A stretch of 64,000 nt of DNA from positions 1,612,001 to 1,676,000 of the forward strand of contig VTFK01000033.1 in assembly GCA_009617715.1 (NCBI GenBank), in the 5' to 3' direction. Source of the DNA: Plectrocnemia conspersa (taxonomy: Eukaryota; Arthropoda; Insecta; Trichoptera; Polycentropodidae). The position numbers and the translations under genes were made by a program. Shown piece by piece: positions 33,883-46,424 of the stretch. The notes beneath the pieces were generated by a model. That model made no database searches. It was not told where the DNA came from and was given only the letters and a program-made list of their open reading frames with translations. The number at the start of each line of letters is the position of its first letter. Positions within the stretch are counted from its first letter, which is position 1.

Positions 33883-36800
33883 CGCTCGTCGGGAACTCGT
33901 CCGTCTTCCGTCACGTGGCTCTGCACTATGACGTCGTGCGAACCATCATCGATCGGAGGATTTTTAGGTACTCCGTCGGTGTCGCCTTCGGCTCCGTGCA
34001 CGATGACGACTTCCTCTAGATTGAATCGCGCCTGAGAGAGTTGCCTCTTTCCGTTTCCGCCTTTGCCGTCCCGACCGACGTTGGTTATTTTGTCCCTGGC
34101 TTTCTTGGTGAACTCGGCGACGCTCTGCGCGGCTTGGATGGCCGTGTTGCTGCACAGGCAGAAGCTGGTGATGAAGAGCACGATGCCGAGGCTGATGGAC
34201 ACGGCCATGACGTGCAGGCTAATGTTGGGACGCGACGTGGGCTGAGCGGCTCCGCACTGCAACTCGTCCCGTTGATAGAAATTGTTCGGAGGGGCTTCGT
34301 CGCCCATCTTGCAGTGCTCGCCTCGCTTCTCGAACTCCGGCTGACATATTTCTTTGCAAGGAGGGCACTTGAGCGACCCTCTGTGGAGCCATCCCAACCG
34401 TAGAATGCGCACGGCTAGCTCTTGACCGGCGTGGAAGCACTCGTAAGAATAGTTTCCCACTTTAATGTGAAGTCGTCCGTTTTCGCATCTGTACTCGTAA
34501 CAACCCGAACCCCAATGCTGCCACTGTCGAACCTGCAACGTCGATCGTACGCGATAGATGCGATTTACGAATACCGGTGTAATGAATATTTACCTGTCGA
34601 CACGATCTCTGCTCCCACATTTGATTGGTGTGATCGAAACATTTCGACTTCTCTCCGTACGTTTCCAATGCGAAATTTTTATCAACCTCTGAAATGACGA
34701 TCGAACATTTATAAACAATAAAGACGAGACGTAAGATAGTAAAGAATGTTGTATTACTCGGATTGTTGTCGCGGAAAGAACAACGCGAACTTCTGACGGC
34801 GACGCTGCGGTACCGCCAAGTGAACTCCTGGATGTACGGACAGTAATCGGCGAGACTCACGCTGCCGCCGTAGTTGCCCTCAGTGCCCGGCTCGGCGTCA
34901 GGTATCTCGTCGAAATGCTAAACAATACGAGATCGGGTCATATGAGAAAGACCGGACGAAAACGTTTGACAAACCTGATACTCGGGCGGAAGAGGATTGT
35001 TGTGAAAGATCAAATTGCAAAGCGCTACGCTGTCTCGTTGCTGGGAGCACTCGGTCTGCAGCGGATCCTTCTTCACCCTCAGACAGAACGGATGAGCTGA
35101 CCTTCGGCTGTAAGTGAAAACGTGTATTTGAACAGATTCACGACGGAGGTTAATCGATTCGTAATAAGCGATAGATTCGCACGAGACGTGCAACGTTACA
35201 ATCGTACCTGTTTTCGTCGTCTAAGTCGTCGCTGCGGCCGCGTTAAGAGCGAGCGTAAAAGTTAATATCTAGTTTTGCACATACGTTATATACAGAATTT
35301 GTTAAAAGTTAATAAAATCACTCACTTAAGCGTGCTGTTGTTGATCCACTCCTTGCATGATTTCTTGGCAAACTCGCATCCGAGGCCTCTTCCCCAGGCT
35401 AAGGGTTGAGCGTTTGCGTAGTCGGCCCGGTACCAGCCCGTGTCCTCCATGAGGGCGAGCGTGATTCGAGAGAATACCGGATTTTGAGTGTGCGTTCCCG
35501 TCATGGCTTCATTCTTAAACCGTTCAAAAATTTAAATTCAAAAAAAATTAAATATTTTGATATACATATGTATTTCGAAAGTTTTATGCAAAAAGATCAC
35601 TCAACAGTGTTACATTGGGACTAAAAAATCTAATGATATAATCTTCATTCTTCCGATATTATGCAATTTATACGAATACAAATTAGTTTTTAACCTATTG
35701 AAAAATAATCTTTTACTTTCACGGCGTTTGACTGCTCCAGCCATCTTGGCGAAAAAAAAGCAAATAAAAGGATAGCATTTAGATATTTAGATTTAACGCT
35801 TTCACCGCGTTTGACTGCTTCGACTCCGACTCCGACTTCATCATGGCGAACGAGCAGATGGCAGATCAACTTTTGAGCCTTATATCACATTGTTTAATAT
35901 ATTTTAAGGTTGAAAATGATTTAAAAGTTAAAACCTTTATCTAACGACATCTCTTGAAATTTGTTTAAACATCTCTTGAAATTTGTTTGAACATATTTGT
36001 AGATATATTAAAATTAAATATTTTTCAAAGAATTATTAGTGTTTCTAATTTTCGCCACCGTGGCGCTGCCATCGATTTATTATAGAATTGTATGGCAGAA
36101 CGTTTTTTACAATTTACACCAGAATGTTCGACACATATTCTAACTTTGCTGCCAAAGGGTTAATAAGTCGGACACCTATATGAGTATTTCTGGGCCTCGT
36201 CATCATCAGTTGCACATTTATTAATAAGTTTTTAAGCGTTTATTTTGATACTTTTGCCTAGGTTCAACGTTGGTGCAGAATGAGCGCGGGTAAAATATCA
36301 ATATTGTTAGATCAAATAAAAAAGTTTTATCGTAATGGATATATTTTGTTTTAAAAAATTAATTTTCTATAATATGATATCAATAAATAGTAAAGATACG
36401 AAAGTAAAGTAAACGAAAGATAAATCGGAACCAAAGAGAAAAAGATTAAGATTAACGAAAATGACAGTACTAGTTATGAAGAAGGCGATTGCGATCGTCG
36501 TCTGTGTTGTAGGTAACTATTTTCTAATCAAACGAAGCTCGGATAACTCACGGTGTCTGCAAGTGTTTTAAAAATATTTTATCGATATAACACAATATTC
36601 TCATTTTACCCTGCTGTCTGATAATGATTTTTTAATATTTGTTAATACGATATTCTATTCGGGTTTGACCAAAATTAAAAAAAAAAAATTTTATTCATGT
36701 TCAAAAATAAGGAAAATATTATATAATTAATCGACTTCCATCAACGTGTATAAATCGAATAAAAACTTTTCAATATGTTTTATAGATGAACTAGTTTATC

Positions 36801-39800
36801 TATAAGTTTAACACGATACAATAAAAGCAATAGTAGTACTTCTAAAACTCGTTTTTCCCAATGCGTCAGAGCCGTTCCTTCTCCTCCTTGATCTTCCAAC
36901 TCCGCTCCTTCTAGCGAGTCGCAGTCGAAATGTCGGCGAACCTAAAATTCATTAATATTCGTAAAAAAAAGTTGTCGAATGCAATTTAAAAAATGTAAAT
37001 GAACTGACTTCTGCGACGACTCTAGGCGTGACCATCATTTGCATGTTTCGATTCACGTAGCCGCCTCTGACGATCCATTTCGTTCTGGTGATGTTTCTCA
37101 CCACTCTATCTGACCATTGGTGAATTTGAAGTCTGAAATATGAACGAACGATAATATAGACGGAAGATAAAAATAATACGACGGAACTCACTCTTCATTC
37201 AGTGGCGGACTGCCCGTGTCCAGTCTTCGCTCCGTCAGAGGATTTCCCTCGTCATCTCTGAAAGAATCGAAATGATCGTATGAACGCGTGTATATTTTAA
37301 AATTAATCGGAAAAGTCAGCGGCATACCTGTAAAACGCATAAAGAGACACGCTGAATCCCAGAGCGTGCAGCATTTCGTGCTGGACCGTAGATAGCATAG
37401 AACCCAAGTCCTGCGGCCTGATGGAAAGCTCGTTGGGGCAAAAGTTAGCGTGGCCCGCTATGGGTCTGAGGAGAGGCAAACGCGTCGGTGAGTCTCAGCG
37501 AACGAGTCGAGGTCGCAAATCTAACTCACCGGTCCAGGGCGCTCTCCTGCTGGCAATGAGCGGCGTAGGCCACCGTCAGGCCGCGCTTGCACCTCTCCGT
37601 GTCGACGGCGGACACGTAGAGCACGAAGTCGGCGTCAGCCGCCCCCGGCCCCGGGACGGATTCCCCATCGCCGGTCTTCACTGCTCCACACGCCTGGCCT
37701 GTGGCGTTGCACACGTAGCACGGCTGTCGAAAGAAAACTCTTACAAGGCGACGGTCAAACGCGCAATCATATAAATCGAAGGCGAAGGATAAAAAACCGT
37801 TTGCATAATCTTTCTGCGACTTGCGTACATTTTATCCTATCGGCGGCCTCGAGAATGCTAATGCGAACGCGGCTGTTTAAAAAATGCAACAAAAACGATA
37901 CTGCGAGTCGTCCTTACATTCAAGTGTTCTTCCGGCACGTGAACTTCCCCGCAAGTGGTCACGGGCCGACATGATCCGATGCAGTGGGTCCTACCGCCTT
38001 TCACGAAAACTTGTCTGCTTGAGCATTTTCTGAAATGGAATAAAAAAAATATTATTACTCTAATACAAATGGACTATTTTTTAAACAAAAAAGGCGCTGG
38101 AACTCACTTCTTGTCAAGCTTTTTACTAAAGATAATTATATTCAAATATCATTTAAAGCAGCTTTTTCTATGCCACAAAGTGCATTAAAAAAAAAATAAA
38201 TAAAATTAATCATGTTTTTTTCTTCATTTAGACATGTCAAATCTAAAGTTAAACCAACAAATACAAATATACAACTGAAGAATAAACGTAAATTAAATTG
38301 TAAAAAAATATATATTTCTAAAGCTTTGTTCAATTCTCGTCTGACAAATCGTCTCGATTAATATTTTTAGTGTTGGTATCTATGGCCAAATGAAATCTGA
38401 AAAACCACAGATAAACGTATTTCGAAGGATCGAAAAGTGGCAAAGGTGGTTCAGCGAGTTTGATAAACAAAAGTTGGACAAGGCTCTTTCTTATTGGATT
38501 AATAATTAGATTCATTTGCAGAATGGAAATAAAATTCATAGCATACATATGTGTATCAAAAGCAATATTTCATAGCATAAATCAAAAGCAAGAAATGGAT
38601 ATAAAATTCATCCATCTTTCTAAATGTTATAGGCCAATATTTCTGGTCAAATACGCGAGCCCAAAGTGCAAACTTTGTTTTCTATCTAGCATCCTTTTCT
38701 CAATTGACTCTTTCAACTTGGAACAAAATGTTTTCGAATCAATAGAAGGATCATTTTTTGAAAAAAAAAACGTGGTGTGAAATGTACAGCAGCAGTAACA
38801 GCAGCACATTTATAATATGGGGGGATGGGAAGGGGCATTTGCCCTCTCTTGAATTGGGCCAGAAAAACGTATCATTTAATGAAATACTATGAATTTTATT
38901 GAAATCAAATTATAAAACAAACTATTACTGACTAGCCAACTTTTGCTCCTCTTTCTCTGGAAAAAGCTGAAATGACATTCCTGATTATAAACCAGAAATT
39001 TTCGGGTCATCCCTCGAATAAAATTTAAAAAATATAGACTCGAATCTATCCCGAAGATATTTTTAAAAATATGTCATTTCAGTGAAATAATTTATTTGTG
39101 TCTGTTATTCTTGTATATGTGTGTGCGAATATGAATTTGTATGCATACGTATATATGTATATATTTGTTTGAATTTTAAAATTGTAATAAATTTTATACT
39201 TTTGGCAATTTTGACGCAATAGGTTAACCTGTCACGATGGTCCTAATTTTAATAAATAAATAATCATTATTCATAATTGAGAATGAGATAGCAAGTTTGG
39301 GTTTACGTCTCTACATTAGTTCTAAAGCACACGATACGGATATACGTTCGATATATTTATCACTGCTTGCAACGAGAAGAACAACTGCAACAACTGCAGA
39401 CCGGCTAACGAACTTGGCCGATTTACTTATGCCTGCACTACACTCTCTGGAATTTGGCCAAGGTTCGCCAAGGACGGAGAATATAGTGGGTTACTTCGGT
39501 CGAGTTCGGTTCTGCCCGCTCTAAAATCTCTCGGAAGTTGTCCGAGGTTACCGAGAACGGGAAGTAAAGTGGGGGTAATTCAATTGACTTGGCCAGCTTC
39601 AAGCGCTTCCGAACATTGTCGGCAAACGGACCGAAGTCAAAGGTACGGAAGTCGGAGCTGCTCTTTCGAGCGCGAGCGGTGAGACACTTCTCCTTTCGCT
39701 CTCTCGCGTGTTAAGTGACGACAGTGAGAGAGATAATGATATGGTGTTTCGCAAACTGAGATAGAACGAATAGCTCGGTTCAATTTCAGTATGCGCGTAG

Positions 39801-40923
39801 GCGTCCTATGGTCAATACGCATGCCGAGCGCTGCATCGTGGTCACGTGGTCAAGTTATAATACCACATACTTATCGAAGACTTCAACAGACAAAAGGGAT
39901 TAATTATATTTTTGATAGTATATTCTTCTAACAGAAATCGTTATTATATTTTTTTTCATATAAAATTAAATAATTAAAAAATAATTAGTGGTACTTGATT
40001 TTGTTAAAAAAATCGTTTCGAATATCCTTATGTATTTTCCTAGATCGGTTTATATAAAGTCACACCATAACGAATTATTATTTAGAATCGATGGCGACAA
40101 ATTCTAGGATAGTCACAGATGTGGTGTTCGTATTCTGAAGTATCATTTTAATGCCTTATGGCATTTTGCAAAAGCCGACAAAGATTTTGCGTAAATTGAA
40201 TATTTACGACCGAAAAGTTTTCATTGATTATTTGGCACATTTTTCGATCGCGCGCAAATATGCCAGCTGTACGTGACAGAAGCCGCCGTCCGGACGGCAT
40301 ATGAAATTTTCGGCAGTGTGGTCGCTTACTCGAAGTCGTAGGTCTCGGCCGACTTCAGTTGTAACTTCGGTTCGGACAACTTCCAGAGAGTGTAGTGCAG
40401 GCATTAAAGTTTGATCGAAATACGATACGAAGATACCGAAAATACGGAGAAAGACGACGCATTACTTATTATAGTAATGTAGGTTTTTAACAGATAAGAT
40501 AATTTCGGAGATCGTCGAAGAAAATAACTAAAAAAGAAATATAGTTTATTATTCTCGGTAAGCGGACCTACCTGTTCAATCTGATGACGTCGCCGGTCTT
40601 CCTAACCATCAAAGTTTTCTCCCAAAAGTGCACGGACTGCGGTAGGATGGTGTTCTAAAACGATAGCGAGTGTAAATTTAGAGCGAGGCGTAAAATATGC
40701 ATCGAGTCAGTCGTGCACTTACGTTTATGAGATCGAATTTATCAGTGTCTAGCCTGCAACGAGAAAGAGAAAAGGTGAGAGCGGACGTCGGACTGGTACA
40801 CGCGCGCGAATCTCACCTGTACACGGAATGGTCGTAGTGGAGGACTATCCTCAGAGGTTGATCCAAGCTGCGCTTCCGCACCAGATGAGGCTCCTCCTTG
40901 TGCACCACGACGCCCTGCACCAC
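33394..40923 (-). CDS. Invadolysin / leishmanolysin-like M8 zinc metallopeptidase (first exon(s) missing)
   Basis: Membrane-bound metzincin of the GP63 family. Fourteen exons found: 40923-40817, 40753-40723, 40654-40572, 38029-37918, 37723-37530, 37465-37328, 37257-37192, 37132-37009, 36941-36840, 35513-35326, 35107-34975, 34917-34758, 34688-34594, 34532-33394. All junctions are GT-AG and in phase. Key parts: [11 protein letters not shown] near the N-end, [20 protein letters not shown], catalytic HEMLH (37366-37380), third zinc His in ALTHWEKR, Met-turn [17 protein letters not shown], many paired Cys, [11 protein letters not shown], and a TM helix [17 protein letters not shown]. The frame stops at 33843 after KTPTI. 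A one-base slip at the six-A run (33877-33882) joins it to a further ~160-residue Lys/Glu/Ser-rich tail ending SNKSARR. The signal-peptide exon was not found. Confidence 0.92.
35514..36839. other. Invadolysin intron with possible TTAA-flanked element
   Basis: 1.3 kb intron. 35797-36159 is bounded by TTAA on both sides, with ends CGCTTTCACC and inverted CCCTTTGGCA, a weak piggyBac-like signature. The rest is AT-rich with nothing recognised. Confidence 0.4.
39100..39262 (+). mobile_element. LINE 3' terminal fragment
   Basis: GTGTGCGAATATGAATTTGT and the following TATATGTATATAT block match the sequence downstream of the RT fragment at 60600-60720. It ends with AACCTGTCACGATGGTCC and an AATAAATAAATAA tail. 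An inverted relative of that tail lies at about 43490-43545. Confidence 0.55.
39430..40403. mobile_element. PIF/Harbinger-like MITE, copy A
   Basis: 974 bp with terminal inverted repeats: TGCCTGCACTACACTCTCTG at the left, CAGAGAGTGTAGTGCAGGCA at the right, matching for at least 24 bp. Flanked by the direct repeat TTA (39427-39429 and 40404-40406). No transposase. Nearly the same sequence occurs at 55013-56047. A 3 bp TWA duplication is characteristic of PIF/Harbinger elements. Confidence 0.85.
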
Positions 40924-42160
40924 CTGGACGAATAGAGAGCTAGGTCAGCGAAGAGATCTTAAATCGTCGTCGTCGCGTTAGGGCATCGGCGATTCCCGAA
41001 AGCATTTTGAAACAGTGGTGAAAGGCGAAACACAATAGATCGTCTAAAGAGCGGCCGCGAGCAGGTGATCGTGACGTTTTCAAGGATGAAAGGCCATCGT
41101 CGTTCACCGAGGGCGCGTACTGCAGTTAAAAGTGACCATAGATCGTAAATGTCGACACTCGAATCCGTTCGACGGACACGATTCGGTGGCTTTGCGATAT
41201 CGCCACTTTTCACTCGAAAAGTGGCGATATTCGATTATGCGAAAGACAGAGTGTGCAAATGTCATTTGAAAACTGGCAAAAAAACATTTGATCGATGACA
41301 TTTCTCAACCTCTTTGTCTCTAGAGAACGCAGATATCAGGTTTTGCTTAGAGCGTGTCGTATATAATTATCGAACGTTTCGAGTTTTTGGGATTTTATTA
41401 TTTATTATTATATAAAGACTGCGTCGTAATGCATTCGAATAGTTTATTATAAAAATACACAGTTTCACCGATTAATTACTATAAGGAGAATACCTGGCGA
41501 TTATTTTTAATCGCATAATATAATAGACGTTTATTTTTAACTCGTTTAAAGCTGAATTATGGCCTCTAGATTGTAATTATGATTTTTTCAAATAGGAAAA
41601 GTAAAAGCTTTATAGTGAAGATACAAAAAATTATCTATGGCATAGGCTCCCAAAGTAGGCACCGTGAGCTTTCGGAAAATCTGGGGGCCGTGTAAATTAT
41701 ATTCCAAAGTAAGTAGGGCACTGAGGAGTAAGAGTGGGCAATAAGATTTCTTAAAAATAACACTTATTCACTTGATTGACCGCACACATTCGTAACAGTA
41801 AAGAATAGAGACACACTTTATTATCGGTCGACATAGAGGTGGAATCCACGCGAAGACTTCAGATTCTTCTTCTTGAATAAACGGAATAATCGAATATACT
41901 ACTTCTTGACTAACCGCATCTTAACATTCATTTTAATACATAAAAATATATTTGCGTCGGAAAATATCCAGCTATTTTATCGAAGCTTACTCCAAAAATT
42001 TGAGGGATTAATCAGTTCACGAAAAATATAGTAGCATTTGGAAGTACAGGTATTTGCTAAGAAGCATTTTCTGCAATGGATCCTAAAAATAATAAATTAA
42101 ATATATATTATCACGAGTTCCAAACCGGTGAGTCTTTTGAAAAGGGTAAAATCGTACTCG
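40924..42160. other. Upstream of the first detected invadolysin exon
   Basis: No exon with a signal peptide or the family's early Cys/His motif was recognised on the minus strand. It contains a perfect hairpin at 41197-41230 and is otherwise unassigned. Confidence 0.5.
41197..41230. repeat. Perfect 14-bp hairpin
   Basis: ATATCGCCACTTTT, loop CACTCG, then AAAAGTGGCGATAT. The stem is perfect over 14 bp. No repeat partner or function is evident. Confidence 0.7.
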
Positions 42161-42494
42161 CGCCGACACGATTTTATTGCTTTTGACGTGAATTTTTGAC
42201 TTCTGAGAAGTGATAATTGTTTTTTGCGCCCTCCTATTGACCAAAATTCGGTTTGAATATACTTTGACCAATAATTTCATATTAGAAGTACATAGTAAAA
42301 TCGGTAAGAATAGCTATTATATTTTTAAAACATAGCTTTTTTTTCCTGAGAGTTGAGTTGAGTTGGACATGATGAAAGTTCTAATACTTCGGAAGTTTCA
42401 TTAAGTCAAGTTAGGTTTGGTTAATTCGTGTAGGTTAGGTTTGGGTTTGAACAGTATGTACGTTTCGCAACTCTAAATTTTAGTTTCATATTTG
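42161..42494 (+). repeat. Dispersed repeat C, copy 2
   Basis: CGCCGACACGATTTTATTGC, GTGAATTTTTGACTTCTGAG, CCTATTGACCAAAATTCGGT and a distal GTACGTTTCGCAACTC are shared with the 53.7 kb copy and, inverted, with the 27.2-27.5 kb copy. Confidence 0.75.
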
Positions 42495-42924
42495 CCGTCG
42501 AATTATGACATGAATAAGTAGAACGCCGAATGAAATAATCATTGCAACAAAAGGTGACATCGCGACATATTAAGCACTTGATAAATATATTACATAATAA
42601 TGATATGTGAAATATTAAATACTTGCGCACTTAGGTTCCCGTGGTGGAGGAAACAAATGTTTCAAAATTATTTAAACATTTTCCCGAGGTTGTTATGTAT
42701 TCAATGAACAGTTTTCCAACATATGCAGGTGAGTCGATATGCTTGAGATTTATTAAATCGATTTAAAGAACTTTCGCGCAATTTATAACATTTTTTTTAG
42801 AATCTCTTTCGGCGGTTGTATCTTTAAAACCAGGCTAAAAAGTCCGCATATTTTACACTCGTCTTTTTTTTGCGCAGAAGCTAATTTTTTTATAATCAAT
42901 AGGAATATTGTTTTTTAATCAAAC

Positions 42925-43320
42925 TATGTTGAAAAATATTTATGCTTGTAGAATTCGAACATCTAATTGATCTACGTAGCATACCAAAAAAAATTTCGCT
43001 AACTTTCCAGTGTTTTTTTTTGCACATGCTGAATTTTTTAATTGTCGATAGGAAATTCGACAATATTTTTATGCACTTATATTGACAAATATTTACACTT
43101 GTAGAATTCTAATATTTTATTGATCTACACAACATAGAAACACAGAAATATTAAAAAAAAAACTGAATTTTTTAGGGTATATTTTTGCGGTTTACTTCGC
43201 GCCAATATTATACAAATTAGATAAAAAATTCTATATACTGTTTATTGAACTTTGTTGACAAATGTAGAATTCACAAACCGTATTGATCTATGTAGCATAG
43301 AAATGCAGAAATATCCATCC
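42925..43320. repeat. Three diverged tandem copies, period ~150-170 bp
   Basis: TTGTAGAATTC-(A/T-rich)-TTGATCTACGTAGCATA at about 42950, a second copy with TTGTAGAATTC and TTGATCTACACAACATAGAA at about 43100, and a third with TGTAGAATTCACAAACCG and TTGATCTATGTAGCATAGAA at about 43265. An old tandem array. Confidence 0.6.
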
Positions 43321-43529
43321 TAAACATGATGAAAACAGCAATGCGTCGTTTCATACAAAATTAGTGAGAAATACACCAAGTTTTTTGAAATTATGTCAAG
43401 CGTTTTAAGAATTTTTTAGCCTTTTGCCATAATTTGGCGCGAGAGACTGATTGTGGTGAAACGTCTGACTTTTTTCGGACAGAATATTTTATTTATTTAT
43501 TAAAATTAAGACCACCGTGACCTGGCAGG

Positions 43530-43617
43530 TTAACCGCCACGATAGCCAAAAGCATTAAATGTATAACAATTTAAAATTAACCGCCACGATAGCCAAAAGC
43601 ATTAAATGTATAACTCT
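43530..43617. repeat. 47-bp tandem duplication
   Basis: TTAACCGCCACGATAGCCAA with its following AGCATTAAATGTATAAC occurs at 43530 and again at 43577, effectively identical. This is a recent duplication inside an inverted LINE tail. Confidence 0.85.
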
Positions 43618-43924
43618 TTACAAGTGCATAGTTTGACCGAAATATTTTAGCACGTAGTTTTAACCGTAATTTTAAAAACTAAACAAAGGAATTTTTTTTT
43701 TTTTATGTGTGATTTCAAACTTTGTCGTTTTATTTTCTTTTATTTAATAATTTATTTTGAATATTATATAAACATTTAAAAAATGACAAAAGAACGCGAA
43801 AAGAGCGAATATTATTTTATTGCATTCGCATATTGCATATTATTGACTGACAGTACTTCTTTACGACACGCTACGTTGCACAAGATACGTTGAAATGATT
43901 AAACGGATGTGGTTCTTACAAATT

Positions 43925-44085
43925 AAAGCCAAGAACTAAAAGAAAGCCAAAGACAACTGAACAGGAAGATCGAATGTTGCTTCGCTAATCCCTTAAAAAT
44001 CGTCGAAAAACGTCTTCAAAGCTGGCTGCTGAAATCTCTGACGGCGAGAAAAAGGCTCAACGACGTGTGACTCGGAGGTTGTAAA
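43925..44085 (+). pseudogene. Tc1-like transposase N-terminal fragment
   Basis: Reads KPRTKRKPKTTEQEDRMLLR, a stop, then SLKNRRKTSSKLAAEISDGE and RRVTRRL. This is the paired-like HTH region of Tc1 transposases. There is one in-frame TAA, and the DDE domain is absent. Confidence 0.75.
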
Positions 44086-44389
44086 GCCCGACACAAACCG
44101 TAGTTTTCAAAAATAAATAAAACTCGAAGATTTTGAGTTCGGCCTTGCTTCTCAAGATCATCTTGATATGATTCAGAATCATCATCAATATTTCCGTATT
44201 TACTGTTGTTGTTTTGGACTTTCTTTTAGTGAGACTGGCAGTTCAGAAGTAACCGGAATTTTCTTCATTTTTAAACTTAGGGTTGAAGTTTTATACTTAA
44301 AAATAAGTAAAATGAAAATAATGATCTAATGTTTACGTAATTTAAAAAAAAAAAAATGTTTAGATCGTCAATTGCTACGCACGTGTATT

Positions 44390-44465
44390 CAGCAGACGCG
44401 CACGGTGTGATACATTTCCTTTCGCTCGCTCGCATGTTAAGTGACGAGAGTGAGTGAGAGATAAG
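44390..44465 (+). repeat. Partial relative of the Harbinger-like element
   Basis: TTTCCTTTCGCTCGCTCGCA, GTTAAGTGACGAGAGTGAG resembles the internal segment at 39685-39735 and 55240-55285 of the Harbinger-like copies. Only about 75 bp is shared. Confidence 0.45.
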
Positions 44466-44504
44466 GGCGTGCGTAACACATTACGCACGACTAAAATTTA
44501 CCAT

Positions 44505-44534
44505 CATATATATATATATGTATATATATATATT
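44505..44534. repeat. (AT)n microsatellite
   Basis: Uninterrupted AT dinucleotides with one G. Confidence 0.9.
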
Positions 44535-46424
44535 TGGCAAACCCTATCAACACAGCACCATTAGATATATTAAGTGATTCGTCGATATAAAAATAAATAT
44601 TTCGCACAAATTAAATAAAAAAATCATATTTATGTAATATCACAGTAACTGGTTGTCAACTTTTACGTGTGATTGTGTAGTCCAGCGTGCGTGTGTTTTG
44701 TATAAAAATTGGAAGCTCTGACGTTCTCTGCTCTAGCACATGAATGATAAAACGCAAGAAAGGTGGAAACTTCAAAAACAGCTAACCTAAATCGTTCTTA
44801 CCAGAGGGTTTCGGATGTAAAATAGCTGAGATAGATTAATATAGTTTTACATAGGAGACATCAACAGTTGAAACCGAACGCTCTTAATAGTTTTTACAGT
44901 CTCGACGAAGTTACGCATACGGTTATGTATCACAAATGCGTATCATAAAATGCGTTAAAAACGCATATATTTATAGATTCAAAATTAAGATATCGATCGA
45001 TCAAATCTCACCTTTCTTTCGTCGAACATGTGTTACTTTATAAGTCGTCGAAAAAGAGGTTGCGCTAATATTGAACAGTTTTTTCGCGGTGTAGATCCGA
45101 ATCGGATATAATATATGAAATAGGATGTTTTCGTCGGCTCGCTAAGGTTTATGGTAATGCGTTTAGAAACCCGAGAAGCGGAATAAATCAACATATCGGT
45201 CGATGAGACGTATTTTTCAATAAATTTTGGCGAAAAGTTTAGAAGAGTAGAATCCGAAACGCAGTAGGCGCGTAGGTCGTTTCGAGCAGTCGCGATTGTT
45301 ACGACCGCGTATAACGTATGCGCATGTTCAGAAAAGGTATTAATAATAGAAACGGTATCGTATTCAAATTCGGCCCATAATTCACGAATCGAATACATAA
45401 TCAGCGTAGACATTAGCATGTCTATATAGGGCGGGCGTGTCTCTCTGTAAACACTTCCAGACCTATTTTTTGCGATTAATGCGCGTTTTCTGGCGGCGGA
45501 TTAGCATGCGATGACCTTATTTACGAGACGCGAAAAAGCTGCATCGTGACCGTTAATGGACAATTAACGATTTCTAAACTCGAACGCATCAAACGACGAA
45601 TCGACGACGATTGCCAATTTATTTTTCCACTCACTCGACGTTATGAGTAACTTGTGAAATATCGCTCGTGTACAGAATTTAACGTTAGCTCGAAAGTCCG
45701 CCTAATTAGACGACGCAGTCCGTTTTTGTATTCGCGGTTCGTATTCGTCATTCGACGTGAGGACTGAAATTCGTGTAATGATCGTCGATTCGCTTCGAGT
45801 CACGGTTAAGTTTAACGAGTGTGTTGTTTTACTTGTTGTGCTTTTTACTCGCTAAATACTGTGAAAAGCGATAGAATGAACTATGGGAAGATAACTCGCA
45901 ATGTATGCATTTGGCACACTATTTCAACGCGAATACCAAATTATACACGTACGTGAATTAATATCGATAGAACTTATAATTTAAAAGTCAAGTTATATAT
46001 TTATTATTTTTATTTTATTGATTTATTTAGCTAATCTACCTAATTGTTAAACAGCAATGGTCCTAATTTGGACCCCTGTGGTACACAGAGATATTATTTT
46101 CTCTTTGGAATACGCAAAACTTTTTGCTTTCTTTTTTTAAATAATTATTAAACTATTTCACGTATACCCAGGCCTGCCGAGAGGGGGGGGGGAAGGGAAG
46201 GGGCAAGAATATATTTATAAAAAAAATAAAAACTGACCTCAAATAATGAATCTGAACTAAGCTACAGATGTATGTACCTATATACTGATGTATTTCAAGT
46301 AAGTTTCTTTAGCTCTTTTTTATACATATTATACAATAAATAAAAAGAGCGGAACATTGCCTTCAAAAGCACCCACTTTCTAGGTATTATTTTCACAATT
46401 TAAATTATTATTCATTTATTATTT
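44535..46424. other. Intergenic, no recognisable gene
   Basis: Includes a 128-codon minus-strand frame (45419-45033) with no recognisable domain or splice support, and a 10-G run at about 46177. Nothing else supported. Confidence 0.5.

Larger units (their letters stand above)
38030..40571. other. 2.5 kb invadolysin intron
   Basis: Contains a LINE 3' end (about 39100-39260) and a 974 bp Harbinger-like element (39430-40403). 38030-39100 has no assignable coding or repeat content apart from a G-rich patch at 38819. Confidence 0.6.

Noticed and set aside
33870..33890. Programmed ribosomal frameshifting in invadolysin
   Set aside because: A six-A run can be slippery, but no stimulatory structure is evident and two other genes here have unrelated 1-nt breaks, so sequence error is preferred.
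35797..36159. Confident piggyBac element in an invadolysin intron
   Set aside because: TTAA on both sides, but the terminal inverted repeat is only a few bases; kept only as a possibility.
45033..45419. 128-codon minus-strand open frame
   Set aside because: No recognisable domain, no splice partners and composition like the surrounding non-coding DNA; likely chance.
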